Assembly (NCBI GenBank): GCA_003500135.1
Contig: DNTA01000171.1
Location: forward strand, 13,049-36,230
DNA from: Cytophagales bacterium
GTDB taxonomy: Bacteria; Bacteroidota; Bacteroidia; Cytophagales; Cyclobacteriaceae
Length of the DNA: 23,182 nt
Reading direction: 5' to 3'
Shown piece by piece: positions 16,919 to 23,182 of the stretch (positions within the stretch are counted from its first letter, which is position 1; the number at the start of each line of letters is the position of its first letter). The notes beneath the pieces were generated by a model. That model worked only from the letters and a program-made list of their open reading frames with translations. It was not told the DNA's origin and searched no databases. The position numbers were made by a program, and so were the translations under genes.

Positions 16919-16933
16919 GCGGAAGCGCAGAAG

Positions 16934-17698
16934 ATGAAAATAATTTTCCACAGTATTTTATATCTGGCCAACCTTCTGCTGGCCCTATCATTTTTGCCCT
17001 GGTTCATTTGGCAGGGCAAAAGAGCCCGCAATAATATGGCGCCCCTGACTGATGCTTTACGAAACGAGCACACTGCCGTCTATGGTAATGGAGATGGGCC
17101 AGCCTTTCAATTATTGGTTTTGGGTGAATCGACTGTTGCCGGTCTGGGCGCTAAAGACCACCATGGCGCCATTACGGGCAGCATAGCCAGGGCGCTTTCT
17201 GGGAAGGTGGGAAAAGTACAATGGTACGCTTTCGGGAGAAACGGATATACGCTTCGGCACATTGCCGAAAGAATATTACCCCACACAGATGGCATACAAC
17301 CCGATCTGATCGTGTTGGCGATCGGGGCGAATGACAGCTTTACCTTCACCCCTCCTTGGGCTTTCCGCCGGCATACCGATCTTTTGTTTTCCGGAATTCA
17401 AAAGCTGCATCCAGGGGCGGAATTACTGTTAGCCCATATGCCGCCCATCCGTCACTTCACCGCCTTCGATCCTGTTATGCAGTTTATCCTGGGCAATCAG
17501 TTGGACCTGCTTTTTTGGATCTTAAAGGAAAAGGTGGAAGCATATCATTACAGGATGATCGATGAAAAGCTTGATTTAAAGCGCTGGGCCAGAAACAATG
17601 GCGCAGCATCCGCTGATCTGTTGAGCGACGGCGTGCATCCCTCGGAAAAGGGTTATGAACTGTGGGGCCGGCGTATAGTTGGGTTTATAAAGGATTAA
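16934..17698 (+). CDS. SGNH/GDSL-type hydrolase, membrane-anchored
   Basis: A 254-residue esterase-like protein. Residues about 4-27 are hydrophobic (HSILYLANLLLALSFLPWF) and act as signal anchor. The SGNH fold carries Gly-Glu-Ser66 in LVLGEST (the Asp of GDS is Glu, as in several families), GRNG (101-104), GAND (131-134) and the C-terminal Asp232-x2-His235 of DGVHPSEKG, so the catalytic triad is complete. Expected activity is ester hydrolysis, for example deacetylation of a carbohydrate or lipid cleavage; the substrate cannot be read. ATG 16934 is preferred over the upstream TTG 16916 and has GGAAG 9-13 nt before it. Convergent with hipT, with 43 bp between stop codons and no clear terminator. 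Confidence 0.9.
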   Translation: MKIIFHSILYLANLLLALSFLPWFIWQGKRARNNMAPLTDALRNEHTAVYGNGDGPAFQLLVLGESTVAGLGAKDHHGAITGSIARALSGKVGKVQWYAFGRNGYTLRHIAERILPHTDGIQPDLIVLAIGANDSFTFTPPWAFRRHTDLLFSGIQKLHPGAELLLAHMPPIRHFTAFDPVMQFILGNQLDLLFWILKEKVEAYHYRMIDEKLDLKRWARNNGAASADLLSDGVHPSEKGYELWGRRIVGFIKD

Positions 17699-17741
17699 AA
17701 GTGTTTTTTTATTTCCAGCGCATGATTCGTCGGTTTTCTGG

Positions 17742-18719
17742 TTATGACCTCCCCATGTTTAATCGATGTATTCTATCAGCATAATAGGATTTATACAATT
17801 CTTTGGATTTCGCACTTAGGAAGGATTGCTGTATTAAGTCCCCGGCCAGTGGCTGGGGCACTAAATAGTTGTAAAGAATCTTTTCTACCCTCGATCTTTT
17901 GATGCCTATTTTTTGACCAAATTCCCAAAAGTCCTGGTAGGTGTAAAAACCATAGGATTCGTATGCCTTCGAAAAACCTTCTTTGAACAGCATCAATGCT
18001 AAATCCGCTTCATTCGGAGCTTGGAATTTCGTGCACAGGAGATCATAAGCAGGAGTCAAAACGTAATCGCCATCCCGGGTTTGAATGGCTGAAAAATTCT
18101 TCAGGTGAGCATCTCCGTTGGAAACCACATAATTGAAAAGGATCAGGTGAAAAAACTTCTCGATTTCAATGCGGTATGTAGGGATATAGTTTTGAATATA
18201 TTCCACAATTTCCTCATAAGAAAGATCATACTTGTAGTTTGCACCATGAGTTTCCGTGGTCATTCGGGCAATTTGAGCAAAATCTTCCTGTTGAAGTTTC
18301 TTACCTTTCACCCTATCGAAACGTCGGGTAATATAGGCGGGACTTTGGTCGCTAAAAAAGATCAATGCGTTGGGCGGCGTATCAATTTTATAAACCTGTT
18401 TTGCCATTTGCATTGTCAGATGTTCATTTGCGGGCGCCTGATCCAGATTGCTGAAGGTTCCGGTAGGAATTGGTTTAATTATATATTGTCCTCCGGTATC
18501 TGTAAGTTGCAATTGATCATCGACCAGTTGGAGTGAGTATTTAATTTGCACTCCTGATATCGATATTCGTTTGGTGTGATCGAGGAAAATTTGATTTTCT
18601 TCCGAATAGGGCGAGTTGAAAGGAAGAATGGCGTCCACATTTTTGCCATTGAAAAGCTCTTTACGGCATTTTCTGCAATACCCATTTTGATTCTTTTTAA
18701 GACAACCCGGACAGGTCAT
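17742..18719 (-). CDS. hipT: HipT-type kinase toxin (HipA C-terminal domain) with N-terminal zinc ribbon
   Basis: A 325-residue HipA-like Ser/Thr kinase without the N-terminal subdomain that full-length HipA has; that piece is encoded separately by the gene upstream. Residues 3-18 form a CPGC...CRKC four-cysteine zinc ribbon. The Gly-rich loop reads S53-I-S55-G-VQIK, matching, from memory, the autophosphorylated Ser-Ile-Ser of E. coli O127 HipT. Lys82 (IIKP) should bind ATP; Asp203 in SNGDAHLKNF is the catalytic base and Asp226 in PAYDLL the metal ligand, so the kinase looks active. Known HipA/HipT toxins phosphorylate aminoacyl-tRNA synthetases (GltX, TrpS), halting translation; the target here is unknown. 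Its ATG overlaps the hipS stop by 4 nt. Zinc-ribbon versions of small HipA proteins are, as I recall, frequent in Bacteroidota. Confidence 0.9.
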   Translation of the reverse strand: MTCPGCLKKNQNGYCRKCRKELFNGKNVDAILPFNSPYSEENQIFLDHTKRISISGVQIKYSLQLVDDQLQLTDTGGQYIIKPIPTGTFSNLDQAPANEHLTMQMAKQVYKIDTPPNALIFFSDQSPAYITRRFDRVKGKKLQQEDFAQIARMTTETHGANYKYDLSYEEIVEYIQNYIPTYRIEIEKFFHLILFNYVVSNGDAHLKNFSAIQTRDGDYVLTPAYDLLCTKFQAPNEADLALMLFKEGFSKAYESYGFYTYQDFWEFGQKIGIKRSRVEKILYNYLVPQPLAGDLIQQSFLSAKSKELYKSYYADRIHRLNMGRS

Positions 18720-19045
18720 GATCCAATTTCTTTAACGGTTACGGCGCCAATAGTATCGGTGCCGGCGGTTTTAAGTAATAGCTCGAAATGATCCCTTTCA
18801 TCTATTTGTAATAACCTGCATTGAGTTTGCTTATTTATGCCTTCAGACAACAGTCCGAAGAAAAAGGGGAAAAGGGTTTTTGACCTATATTGCTTTTGGG
18901 CTTTAGGTAGGGTTAAACTCAGGGCAGAAGTATCGGGATCAGTAAAATACTGATCATCGTAGGTGAAAAGAAATTCACCATTGTTTTGTCTTTCGAGTAT
19001 TCCGGCCAATATGGAATCATTGTATACTTCAGCCCTTTTAATCAT
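18716..19045 (-). CDS. hipS: HipS-type small protein (HipA N-terminal subdomain)
   Basis: A 109-residue stand-alone HipA N-terminal subdomain 1 (Couple_hipA family). Landmarks are the strand pair AGILERQNNGEFLFTYD, DTSALSLTLP, LFPFFFGLLSEG and HFELLLKTAGTDTIGAVTV. In HipBST systems studied in E. coli this small protein, not HipB, is the antitoxin that neutralises the kinase; by analogy it should block HipT here. It overlaps hipB at its 5' end and hipT at its 3' end by the 4-nt ATGA motif, so the three proteins are translated in a coupled fashion. Whether HipS or HipB is the true antitoxin in this organism is untested. Confidence 0.88.
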   Translation of the reverse strand: MIKRAEVYNDSILAGILERQNNGEFLFTYDDQYFTDPDTSALSLTLPKAQKQYRSKTLFPFFFGLLSEGINKQTQCRLLQIDERDHFELLLKTAGTDTIGAVTVKEIGS

Positions 19046-19245
19046 TTGATTACCTTAATTGAAATTTCAAGTCCCAATACTTTACAGAGATTTAGCAGGG
19101 TTTCCAACTCCGGGTTGGTCTTGCCCTTTTCGATATCGCGCAGGGACCTGACCGATACGCCCGCGATATCCGCAAGGTCAAGTTGTGTGATTTTTAACGA
19201 TTTCCTTCGTTCCTTAAGTATAATCCCTATCTCTTTTTGATCCAT
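19042..19245 (-). CDS. hipB: HipB-type XRE/Cro helix-turn-helix regulator
   Basis: A 67-residue protein that is almost entirely one HTH_3 domain: helix 2 QLDLADIAG (21-29) and recognition helix SVRSLRDIEKG (31-41), followed by PELETLLNLCKVLGLEI. It should bind DNA as a dimer and autoregulate the hipBST operon. It has no C-terminal tail beyond the fold. ATG 19245 is used; the TTG at 19254 would add three residues. It begins 5 nt from a perfect 12-bp palindrome, a likely operator. It resembles Y4mF-type antitoxins in automated annotation. Confidence 0.9.
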   Translation of the reverse strand: MDQKEIGIILKERRKSLKITQLDLADIAGVSVRSLRDIEKGKTNPELETLLNLCKVLGLEISIKVIK

Positions 19246-19250
19246 AACCA

Positions 19251-19323
19251 GCAATATATTGCCGCTTTGCTACAAATGAAGGTAAAGAGTTTCAAATAAT
19301 CAAGCATATCGGCAATATTCTGC
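19251..19323. promoter_or_regulatory. Two palindromic candidate operators upstream of hipB
   Basis: GCAATATATTGC at 19251-19262 is a perfect 12-bp palindrome just upstream of the hipB ATG. GCAATATTCTGC at 19312-19323 matches it at 10 of 12 positions and keeps both outer half-sites; the starts are 61 bp apart, close to six helical turns. A 7-of-8 match to the -7 box (TTCATTTG, minus strand, 19280-19273) lies between them. Cooperative HipB binding and autorepression is the natural reading, inferred only. Confidence 0.5.
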
Positions 19324-19356
19324 CTATTTAAGGAAAACTTTTGCTTGTTGAAATGC

Positions 19357-20163
19357 TTATTGCCTTCTGAGTACTTCAAGAGCATACACCATGGGTAGTT
19401 TTCCTTCCATGCCTTTGATCTGAAATCGGCTGGGAGCTACTTCCACCGTATTCATAAAACAGTTATAGGGCGAGTAGTCGTATTCAGAAAAAAGGGTGAC
19501 CTGCAGGTCTTGCCCCAGCAGGCTATTGATCACATCACCCAGTGGGTGGTTCCAGCTGACCGACTGATTGCTGATTTCCGATTCCCTGTCAGCGTAGGTA
19601 CCCTCGGTGGTTTCCACGATGGCTTCACAATTGAAATACGAGTAGGCCACTTTTTTAAATTCGTCGTCAAACATCCATACGACGGGATGAAATTCAACCA
19701 GCAGCAAGCGGCCTCCGGGCTTCAGGAAATGATTGACAACCTGTGCCCATTTTTTCAGGTCGGGCAGCCAGCCAATGGCGCCATAGCTCGAGAAGACCAG
19801 ATCGTATTTTTCCTTGTGTTTTTCCGGCAGGTCATACACATCACTTTGAATAAATTTCGCATCAATACCGGTATCTTCGGCAAGCTGACGGGCCTTATCA
19901 ATGGCTTTGTCAGACAGATCCACGCCCGTCACATCGGCGCCCATTCGGGCCATGGACAATGAATCGAGCCCGAAGTGGCACTGCAGGTGAAGCACCCTCT
20001 TTTTGCTAATGTCGCCCAGAAGCGGGGTTTCTATCTCGTTTAATGAAGTTGCACCTTTGAGAAAACCGTTTACATTGTAGAAATCTGAGGAGGCATGCAC
20101 CGCTACCTTATCATTCCAAAGTTGGCGGTTGATGTTCAGATAGTCCTTTTCTATGCCACCCAT
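19357..20163 (-). CDS. Class I SAM-dependent methyltransferase
   Basis: A 268-residue methyltransferase. Motif I is VLHLQCHFGLDS (57-68), followed by Asp82 in GVDLSDKAID for the ribose hydroxyls, then QSDVYDLP (107-113) and DLVFSSYGAIGWLPDL (121-136). The motif-I form LQCHFG, with Cys-His in place of the usual Gly, is shared by a common bacterial subgroup of unknown substrate; small-molecule methylation is likely. ATG 20163 is preferred because AGGAAAAAGG precedes it closely; it overlaps the end of the YfiT-like gene by 13 nt. It is the last gene of the five-gene minus-strand operon beginning at 22210. No convincing terminator is seen after it. Confidence 0.9.
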   Translation of the reverse strand: MGGIEKDYLNINRQLWNDKVAVHASSDFYNVNGFLKGATSLNEIETPLLGDISKKRVLHLQCHFGLDSLSMARMGADVTGVDLSDKAIDKARQLAEDTGIDAKFIQSDVYDLPEKHKEKYDLVFSSYGAIGWLPDLKKWAQVVNHFLKPGGRLLLVEFHPVVWMFDDEFKKVAYSYFNCEAIVETTEGTYADRESEISNQSVSWNHPLGDVINSLLGQDLQVTLFSEYDYSPYNCFMNTVEVAPSRFQIKGMEGKLPMVYALEVLRRQ

Positions 20164-20696
20164 CCTTTTTCCTGAAGTATGTTTTTGATGTGTGCATAGT
20201 GGTGCCGGCTGTGCCATTCGTACATGCCCAGTACAACATCAAGGGTGTATTTTTTATTGTGCTCAGGGTGAAAGTAGGTACGCCTGTATTCGAGAGGCGA
20301 CATGTTTTCCAGCAGGTACGACCAGCGCGTATGTACGCCATCCAGAATAATGAGCGAGGTGACAGCAGGCATGGAATAGTCGGCACATTGAGCCCAGGCC
20401 GCTTCATCGTAAGGTTTGATGGTTGGGTTGTCTTCGGTGAGGGCGAGTTTAAACCGCATGTAGGCATTCATATGGCTATCGGCCAGGTGGTGAACCGTCT
20501 GGCGGACCGTCCAGCCTTTGGGGCGATAGTGTGTATCCAGCTGATGTTCACGAAGGTGCCCCACGAGGTTTTTAAGGGTCTGTGGAAAAATACGAATGGT
20601 ATCCATCCATTGATCAATTTGCTCGCCATCAATGATTTCCGGTGCCTGGAACAAACCGATGGGATAGCGCAGTGCATCTGAAGCGTTGTCGGGCAT
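20151..20696 (-). CDS. DinB/YfiT-like metal-dependent protein (putative thiol transferase)
   Basis: A 181-residue protein of the DinB superfamily, closest in appearance to YfiT/BstA-type putative metal-dependent hydrolases or bacillithiol transferases. The family blocks are GWTVRQTVHHLADSH (61-75) and WHSRHHYAHI (161-170), which supply the three-histidine metal site, plus an N-terminal segment (YPIGLF...QIDQWMDTI) typical of YfiT. Expected fold is a four-helix bundle in the cytoplasm. A role in conjugating or detoxifying electrophiles with a low-molecular-weight thiol is inferred from the family. It starts 3 nt after the preceding gene and overlaps the methyltransferase by 13 nt. Confidence 0.88.
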   Translation of the reverse strand: MPDNASDALRYPIGLFQAPEIIDGEQIDQWMDTIRIFPQTLKNLVGHLREHQLDTHYRPKGWTVRQTVHHLADSHMNAYMRFKLALTEDNPTIKPYDEAAWAQCADYSMPAVTSLIILDGVHTRWSYLLENMSPLEYRRTYFHPEHNKKYTLDVVLGMYEWHSRHHYAHIKNILQEKGWVA

Positions 20697-20699
20697 AAC

Positions 20700-21029
20700 T
20701 TAAACTTTTTTATCTAAGTTAAGCAATTTGGCATCTTTATCAAGGTCAAAATGGATCATGAAGTACCATTGTTCGTCGTCCTCATTATTTTTCAGCGGCA
20801 TTCCCCCATCGGCATTGAGTTTGACCTCCATGCCCTGGTTTTTAATCATTTCTATCAATCTGGAGCGTTTTTCCGCAGTGCCTTCAATTTTGGCGCCGGC
20901 CTTTTTGGGTTCGTGCTGTTTAAACTCCAGCACCCAGCAATTGCACCCGGAAATTAATTCTTTAATCAGGCTTAGGGATTCATTTTTGGGTTTACGCGTA
21001 TAAATATCCCAGGAAGGAAGTAGTATCAT
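20700..21029 (-). CDS. Conserved-looking 109-residue protein of unknown function
   Basis: A small soluble protein of mixed alpha/beta character: a central helix (EKRSRLIEMIKNQGMEV) and two strands, CWVLEFKQHE and QWYFMIHFDLD. No signal peptide, cysteine pattern or known catalytic motif. Its ATG overlaps the ankyrin gene stop by one base (TAATG), a classic coupled start, and the YfiT-like gene starts 3 nt after its stop. This placement in a tight operon argues that it is real. I do not recognise its family. Confidence 0.7.
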   Translation of the reverse strand: MILLPSWDIYTRKPKNESLSLIKELISGCNCWVLEFKQHEPKKAGAKIEGTAEKRSRLIEMIKNQGMEVKLNADGGMPLKNNEDDEQWYFMIHFDLDKDAKLLNLDKKV

Positions 21030-21691
21030 TAGTTAATGATATAGCGTTTAAGTTTTTCAATCATTTGATGGGTCAGGCCTGCTTCTTTGATGTGCCCGCT
21101 GGTGTCGATCAAATGGACCAGGTCGGGGTTTTCGCCGTAAATGTTGTTGGTACTTTCCGGATTTGCCCCTGCTTTTAGCAAAAGGGCGGTCATATCCGGA
21201 AGGTTGTCGGGCACCATTTGCCGCCAAATTTCTATCCCATTGACCGCTGTATAATGGATCAGTTGTGCTGCGTGGCCAAAATCAGACGGCTGGCCGACGA
21301 TGCGCGGATTATCCAAAACGATGTCTTCCAGCTTTTCATAGTTGCCCTGAACCAGATAATCCACGCTTAACTCAAAAAGCGGGTCGAAGCGGTATTTCCC
21401 CTCCCTCGTAACATCATCAAAGTTTTTGAATCCGTATTCCCGGGCGATGGTCAGCCGCATATCTTCCAGGTTGAGCTGAGCGCCAAAAATAGAGGTCTCT
21501 TCAGCTCCCGCATATTCGGGGTGGCAGTTTTTGATTTCAATGCAAGAGGCAGGATCATGGCGCTGATAGGCCTTCCAAAGGTTATCGGCCAGCACGGCCA
21601 GGAAATCCCGCAGCGTGTAGCGGATCCAGTCGTCGTCGAGAATGTCCTGGTGAAGCTGTCGGACGGCGGCTACATCGGGCGCAATGTACAT
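21029..21691 (-). CDS. Ankyrin-repeat protein
   Basis: A 220-residue cytoplasmic protein. Residues about 95-190 look like two to three ankyrin repeats: DPLFELSVDYLVQGNYEKLEDIVLDNPRIV style helices, GHAAQLIHYTAVNG and MTALLLKAGANPEST, the last a typical ankyrin turn. The first 90 residues include IAREYGFKNFDDVTRE, a motif often seen before ankyrin repeats in bacteria. It probably mediates protein-protein contact; partner unknown. ATG 21691 follows the NTF2-like stop by 6 nt and the next gene begins within its stop codon, so it is an internal operon gene. Confidence 0.8.
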   Translation of the reverse strand: MYIAPDVAAVRQLHQDILDDDWIRYTLRDFLAVLADNLWKAYQRHDPASCIEIKNCHPEYAGAEETSIFGAQLNLEDMRLTIAREYGFKNFDDVTREGKYRFDPLFELSVDYLVQGNYEKLEDIVLDNPRIVGQPSDFGHAAQLIHYTAVNGIEIWRQMVPDNLPDMTALLLKAGANPESTNNIYGENPDLVHLIDTSGHIKEAGLTHQMIEKLKRYIIN

Positions 21692-21697
21692 ATGATA

Positions 21698-22210
21698 TTA
21701 TTTTTCTTCAGGTAAATATTGAGCCGGTATTTTCAGCGTGTCGTCTTCATCGTTCCAGGCAATGGATGACACCTTCCAACCCTCCATGGTTTTGATAAAC
21801 TGAATGCTATTGATACCCATAATCTTATAGGTGTTGCCCCCGGTGGTTATTTCTGCCTGATAGGTGCTGAAACGATGGGCCACATTGCCAAAGATCTCGG
21901 TTTCGTGCTTTAACTCTACTTCGTGAAAAGAGCTGAGTGTTCCGTCCATAATCTGTGCCTTTACTTCAAAAATAAAGGCATCGACATTGAGCAACTGGTG
22001 GTGCGGGCCATTATTGTTGATCAGCAGCGCTTTCGGTAATAAATACCGGTGGAGCTGTTCGAGGGATTGGGCGTCGGCGTTTTCGAAGCTTACGGCTTCA
22101 TAAACCCCCCGGGTGATTTCAGCTAATTCTTTGAGGTCTTTATCCGATTGTGCACGAAGGGCCGGGGCAGACAACAGGACCAACAGTGCAGCATAAAAAA
22201 TATGTTTCAT
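21698..22210 (-). CDS. Secreted NTF2/SnoaL-like (DUF4440-type) protein
   Basis: A 170-residue protein with a clear signal peptide (MKHIFYAALLVLLSAPALRA, cleavage before QSDK). The mature part fits the cone-shaped NTF2-like fold: helix region LEQLHRYLLPKALLIN, then strands around FHEVELKHETEIFGNVAHRFSTY and a final MEGWKVSSIAWNDE strand that is typical of such proteins. They may bind small molecules or act as scaffolds; no catalytic residues can be named. It is the first gene of the five-gene operon and has a -7 box upstream. Confidence 0.82.
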   Translation of the reverse strand: MKHIFYAALLVLLSAPALRAQSDKDLKELAEITRGVYEAVSFENADAQSLEQLHRYLLPKALLINNNGPHHQLLNVDAFIFEVKAQIMDGTLSSFHEVELKHETEIFGNVAHRFSTYQAEITTGGNTYKIMGINSIQFIKTMEGWKVSSIAWNDEDDTLKIPAQYLPEEK

Positions 22211-22247
22211 GTCTTTAAATGCGTTATAGGCTATTTAAGGCCTAGAT

Positions 22248-22255
22248 CAAATGTA
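22248..22255 (-). promoter_or_regulatory. Candidate -7 box for the five-gene operon (TACATTTG)
   Basis: On the minus strand TACATTTG matches TAnnTTTG exactly, 37 nt upstream of the ATG at 22210. At 19-nt spacing upstream is TTTT, one mismatch from TTTG. This fits a standard Bacteroidota primary-sigma promoter. Confidence 0.45.
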
Positions 22256-22311
22256 TGGCAATGCCTTGGTTTTAAAAAACTATGGGAACGAATTTATTTA
22301 AAATAACGAAC

Positions 22312-22327
22312 TGGCACAAAAATTGGT
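22312..22327 (+). promoter_or_regulatory. Sigma-54-like promoter element
   Basis: TGGCAC, five A's, then TTGGT has the exact -24/-12 spacing of RpoN promoters (TGGCAC-N5-TTGC) and lies 25 nt upstream of the lipoprotein ATG at 22353. The -12 element has GG instead of the nearly invariant GC, so it is only a candidate. Confidence 0.25.
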
Positions 22328-22352
22328 ATGACTTTTATAAACTGCTTTAATC

Positions 22353-22745
22353 ATGAAACGTTTAGTCCTGATATTTGCCATAATGCCCGTATTCCTTTCC
22401 GGTTGTATTATTGACCTGGATTCAGGGCCAAACGTGGCGCTCGGGCGCGTGTATGAATACGAAATTGAAAAGGTGATCAGCGAGACCTGGAGAGGCGGAC
22501 AGTTGGTAGAAAGGGTTGTGGAAAATCAGGCCTGGATGGATATTACCGTTCGGAATACGGGCGGATTGACGGCCCGCGACGTTCAGGTGGAAGTGGTGTT
22601 ATGGGATGGCCCTTATGAAATACGTCGTGCCTTTATCAATCTCGACCGCATACGGGCGCATTCATCCGTGACCACCTCGTTTGACACTGGGTTGGGCTTC
22701 ACCTATGAGTACACCGATTACGAGATATTTTTGCATTGGTATTAA
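22353..22745 (+). CDS. Small lipoprotein of unknown function
   Basis: A 130-residue lipoprotein: MKRLVLIFAIMPVFLSGC, lipid-modified Cys18. The mature part is a beta-rich domain; the segment DITVRNTGGLTARDVQVEVVLWDG resembles a single Ig-like CARDB/FxLYD-type domain used in envelope adhesion or stabilisation. No enzyme motif. It is monocistronic: an independent upstream region divergent from the NTF2-like gene and a strong terminator downstream. Specific function unknown. Confidence 0.8.
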   Translation: MKRLVLIFAIMPVFLSGCIIDLDSGPNVALGRVYEYEIEKVISETWRGGQLVERVVENQAWMDITVRNTGGLTARDVQVEVVLWDGPYEIRRAFINLDRIRAHSSVTTSFDTGLGFTYEYTDYEIFLHWY

Positions 22746-22815
22746 TGAGGGTAAAGGCACTTTTTTGACTGGATTTTTATAGCGAATTCGCGTTTTTCAT
22801 CATACAAATGACCAG

Positions 22816-22841
22816 AAGCCACTTTTCGGAGTGGCTTTTTT
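22816..22841 (+). terminator. Intrinsic terminator after the lipoprotein gene
   Basis: AAGCCACT (22816-22823) pairs perfectly with AGTGGCTT (22830-22837) around a 6-nt loop and continues into a T-run. It lies about 70 nt after the stop codon. Confidence 0.85.
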
Positions 22842-23182
22842 GTGAGAGAATATTCAGGCATGGAATGCTACCTACAAAGATGCCATGCCCTTGCAAATGT
22901 CACCAATTCCAGCTTCGAAGCTAGTGCAAATAGTGCTTTTGCTTGAGTTGGCAGTGTTTGTGTTTTCAATTAATAAGGTAAAGAACGTGCTGTAATATGG
23001 GGAAAATATCACAGTAAATTTCAATTCATGATAAAGATCAGAATACAATCTGTGGTGATCTTTTGCCCTCTAGCCATGATGAAATCCTTACAGGATTTAT
23101 CAGAATTCTCATCCGAACCGGGAGGGCTCTGCATTTGCTCATACCCACAGGCATGCGCTACATCCCCTCGCGAATCTTCGAT
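22842..23182. repeat. Gene-free, hairpin-rich segment at the window edge; possible degenerate repeat or gene remnant
   Basis: No intact gene is visible. The segment holds several inverted repeats: GGCATGG/CCATGCC (22857-22863, 22883-22889), the palindrome AGCTTCGAAGCT (22911-22922), and AAATCCT/AGGATTT (23082-23088, 23092-23098) with outer arms TGAT/ATCA. On the minus strand two open stretches abut in different frames: 23182 to a stop at 23021, and about 23025 to a stop at 22872. This could be a frameshifted gene fragment or a multi-copy intergenic element; its identity is not recognised with confidence. Confidence 0.35.

Overview
The window looks like chromosomal DNA from a marine or soil Bacteroidota bacterium, most likely of the order Cytophagales. 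This rests on the moderate GC, the many SPII-type lipoproteins, weak Shine-Dalgarno signals, several TAnnTTTG-type -7 boxes, and gene families typical of that phylum: a GH3 resembling the Bacteroides ovatus xyloglucan-locus enzyme, DUF2256, a DASH cryptochrome with a linked SDR, and a split HipA. These assignments come from reading the translations and recalling families; no database search was run. No rRNA, tRNA, CRISPR array or intact transposon is visible.

Layout: (1) 132-2486, minus strand: a lipoprotein GH3 beta-glucosidase with its own terminator. (2) 2774-4421, plus strand: a compact run of a 51-residue DUF2256 zinc-finger protein, a BtuF-like cobalamin-binding protein with no signal peptide, and a DUF71/COG2102 PP-loop ATPase, probably a B12-salvage module. 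(3) 4479-5801: a secreted beta-propeller-like protein followed by a MutT-type Nudix hydrolase. (4) 5923-8987: an eight-haem cytochrome c lipoprotein fused to HEAT-like and TPR repeats, then a membrane-anchored coiled-coil protein, closed by two tandem terminators. (5) 9115-12576: a serine beta-lactamase-fold hydrolase and an M14 zinc carboxypeptidase, divergently transcribed. (6) 12592-16885, minus strand: a light/DNA-repair block of HAD phosphatase, photolyase-family protein, SDR (lacking the catalytic Tyr) and cryptochrome DASH. (7) 16934-17698: an SGNH hydrolase, divergent from the HAD gene over only 48 bp. (8) 17742-19245, minus strand: a tripartite hipB-hipS-hipT toxin-antitoxin operon with 4-nt overlaps. 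(9) 19357-22210, minus strand: a tight five-gene operon (NTF2-like secreted protein, ankyrin protein, unknown, DinB/YfiT-like protein, methyltransferase). (10) 22353-22745: a small lipoprotein, then 437 bp without an intact gene but rich in inverted repeats.

The most interesting points are the HipBST-like operon (active-looking kinase with a Ser-Ile-Ser loop, an added N-terminal four-Cys zinc ribbon, and two 12-bp palindromic candidate operators upstream), the B12/DUF71/DUF2256 module about 10 kb from the photolyase block, the catalytically odd SDR tied to the cryptochrome, the multihaem-HEAT-TPR fusion, and the repeat-rich, coding-like remnant at the right edge.
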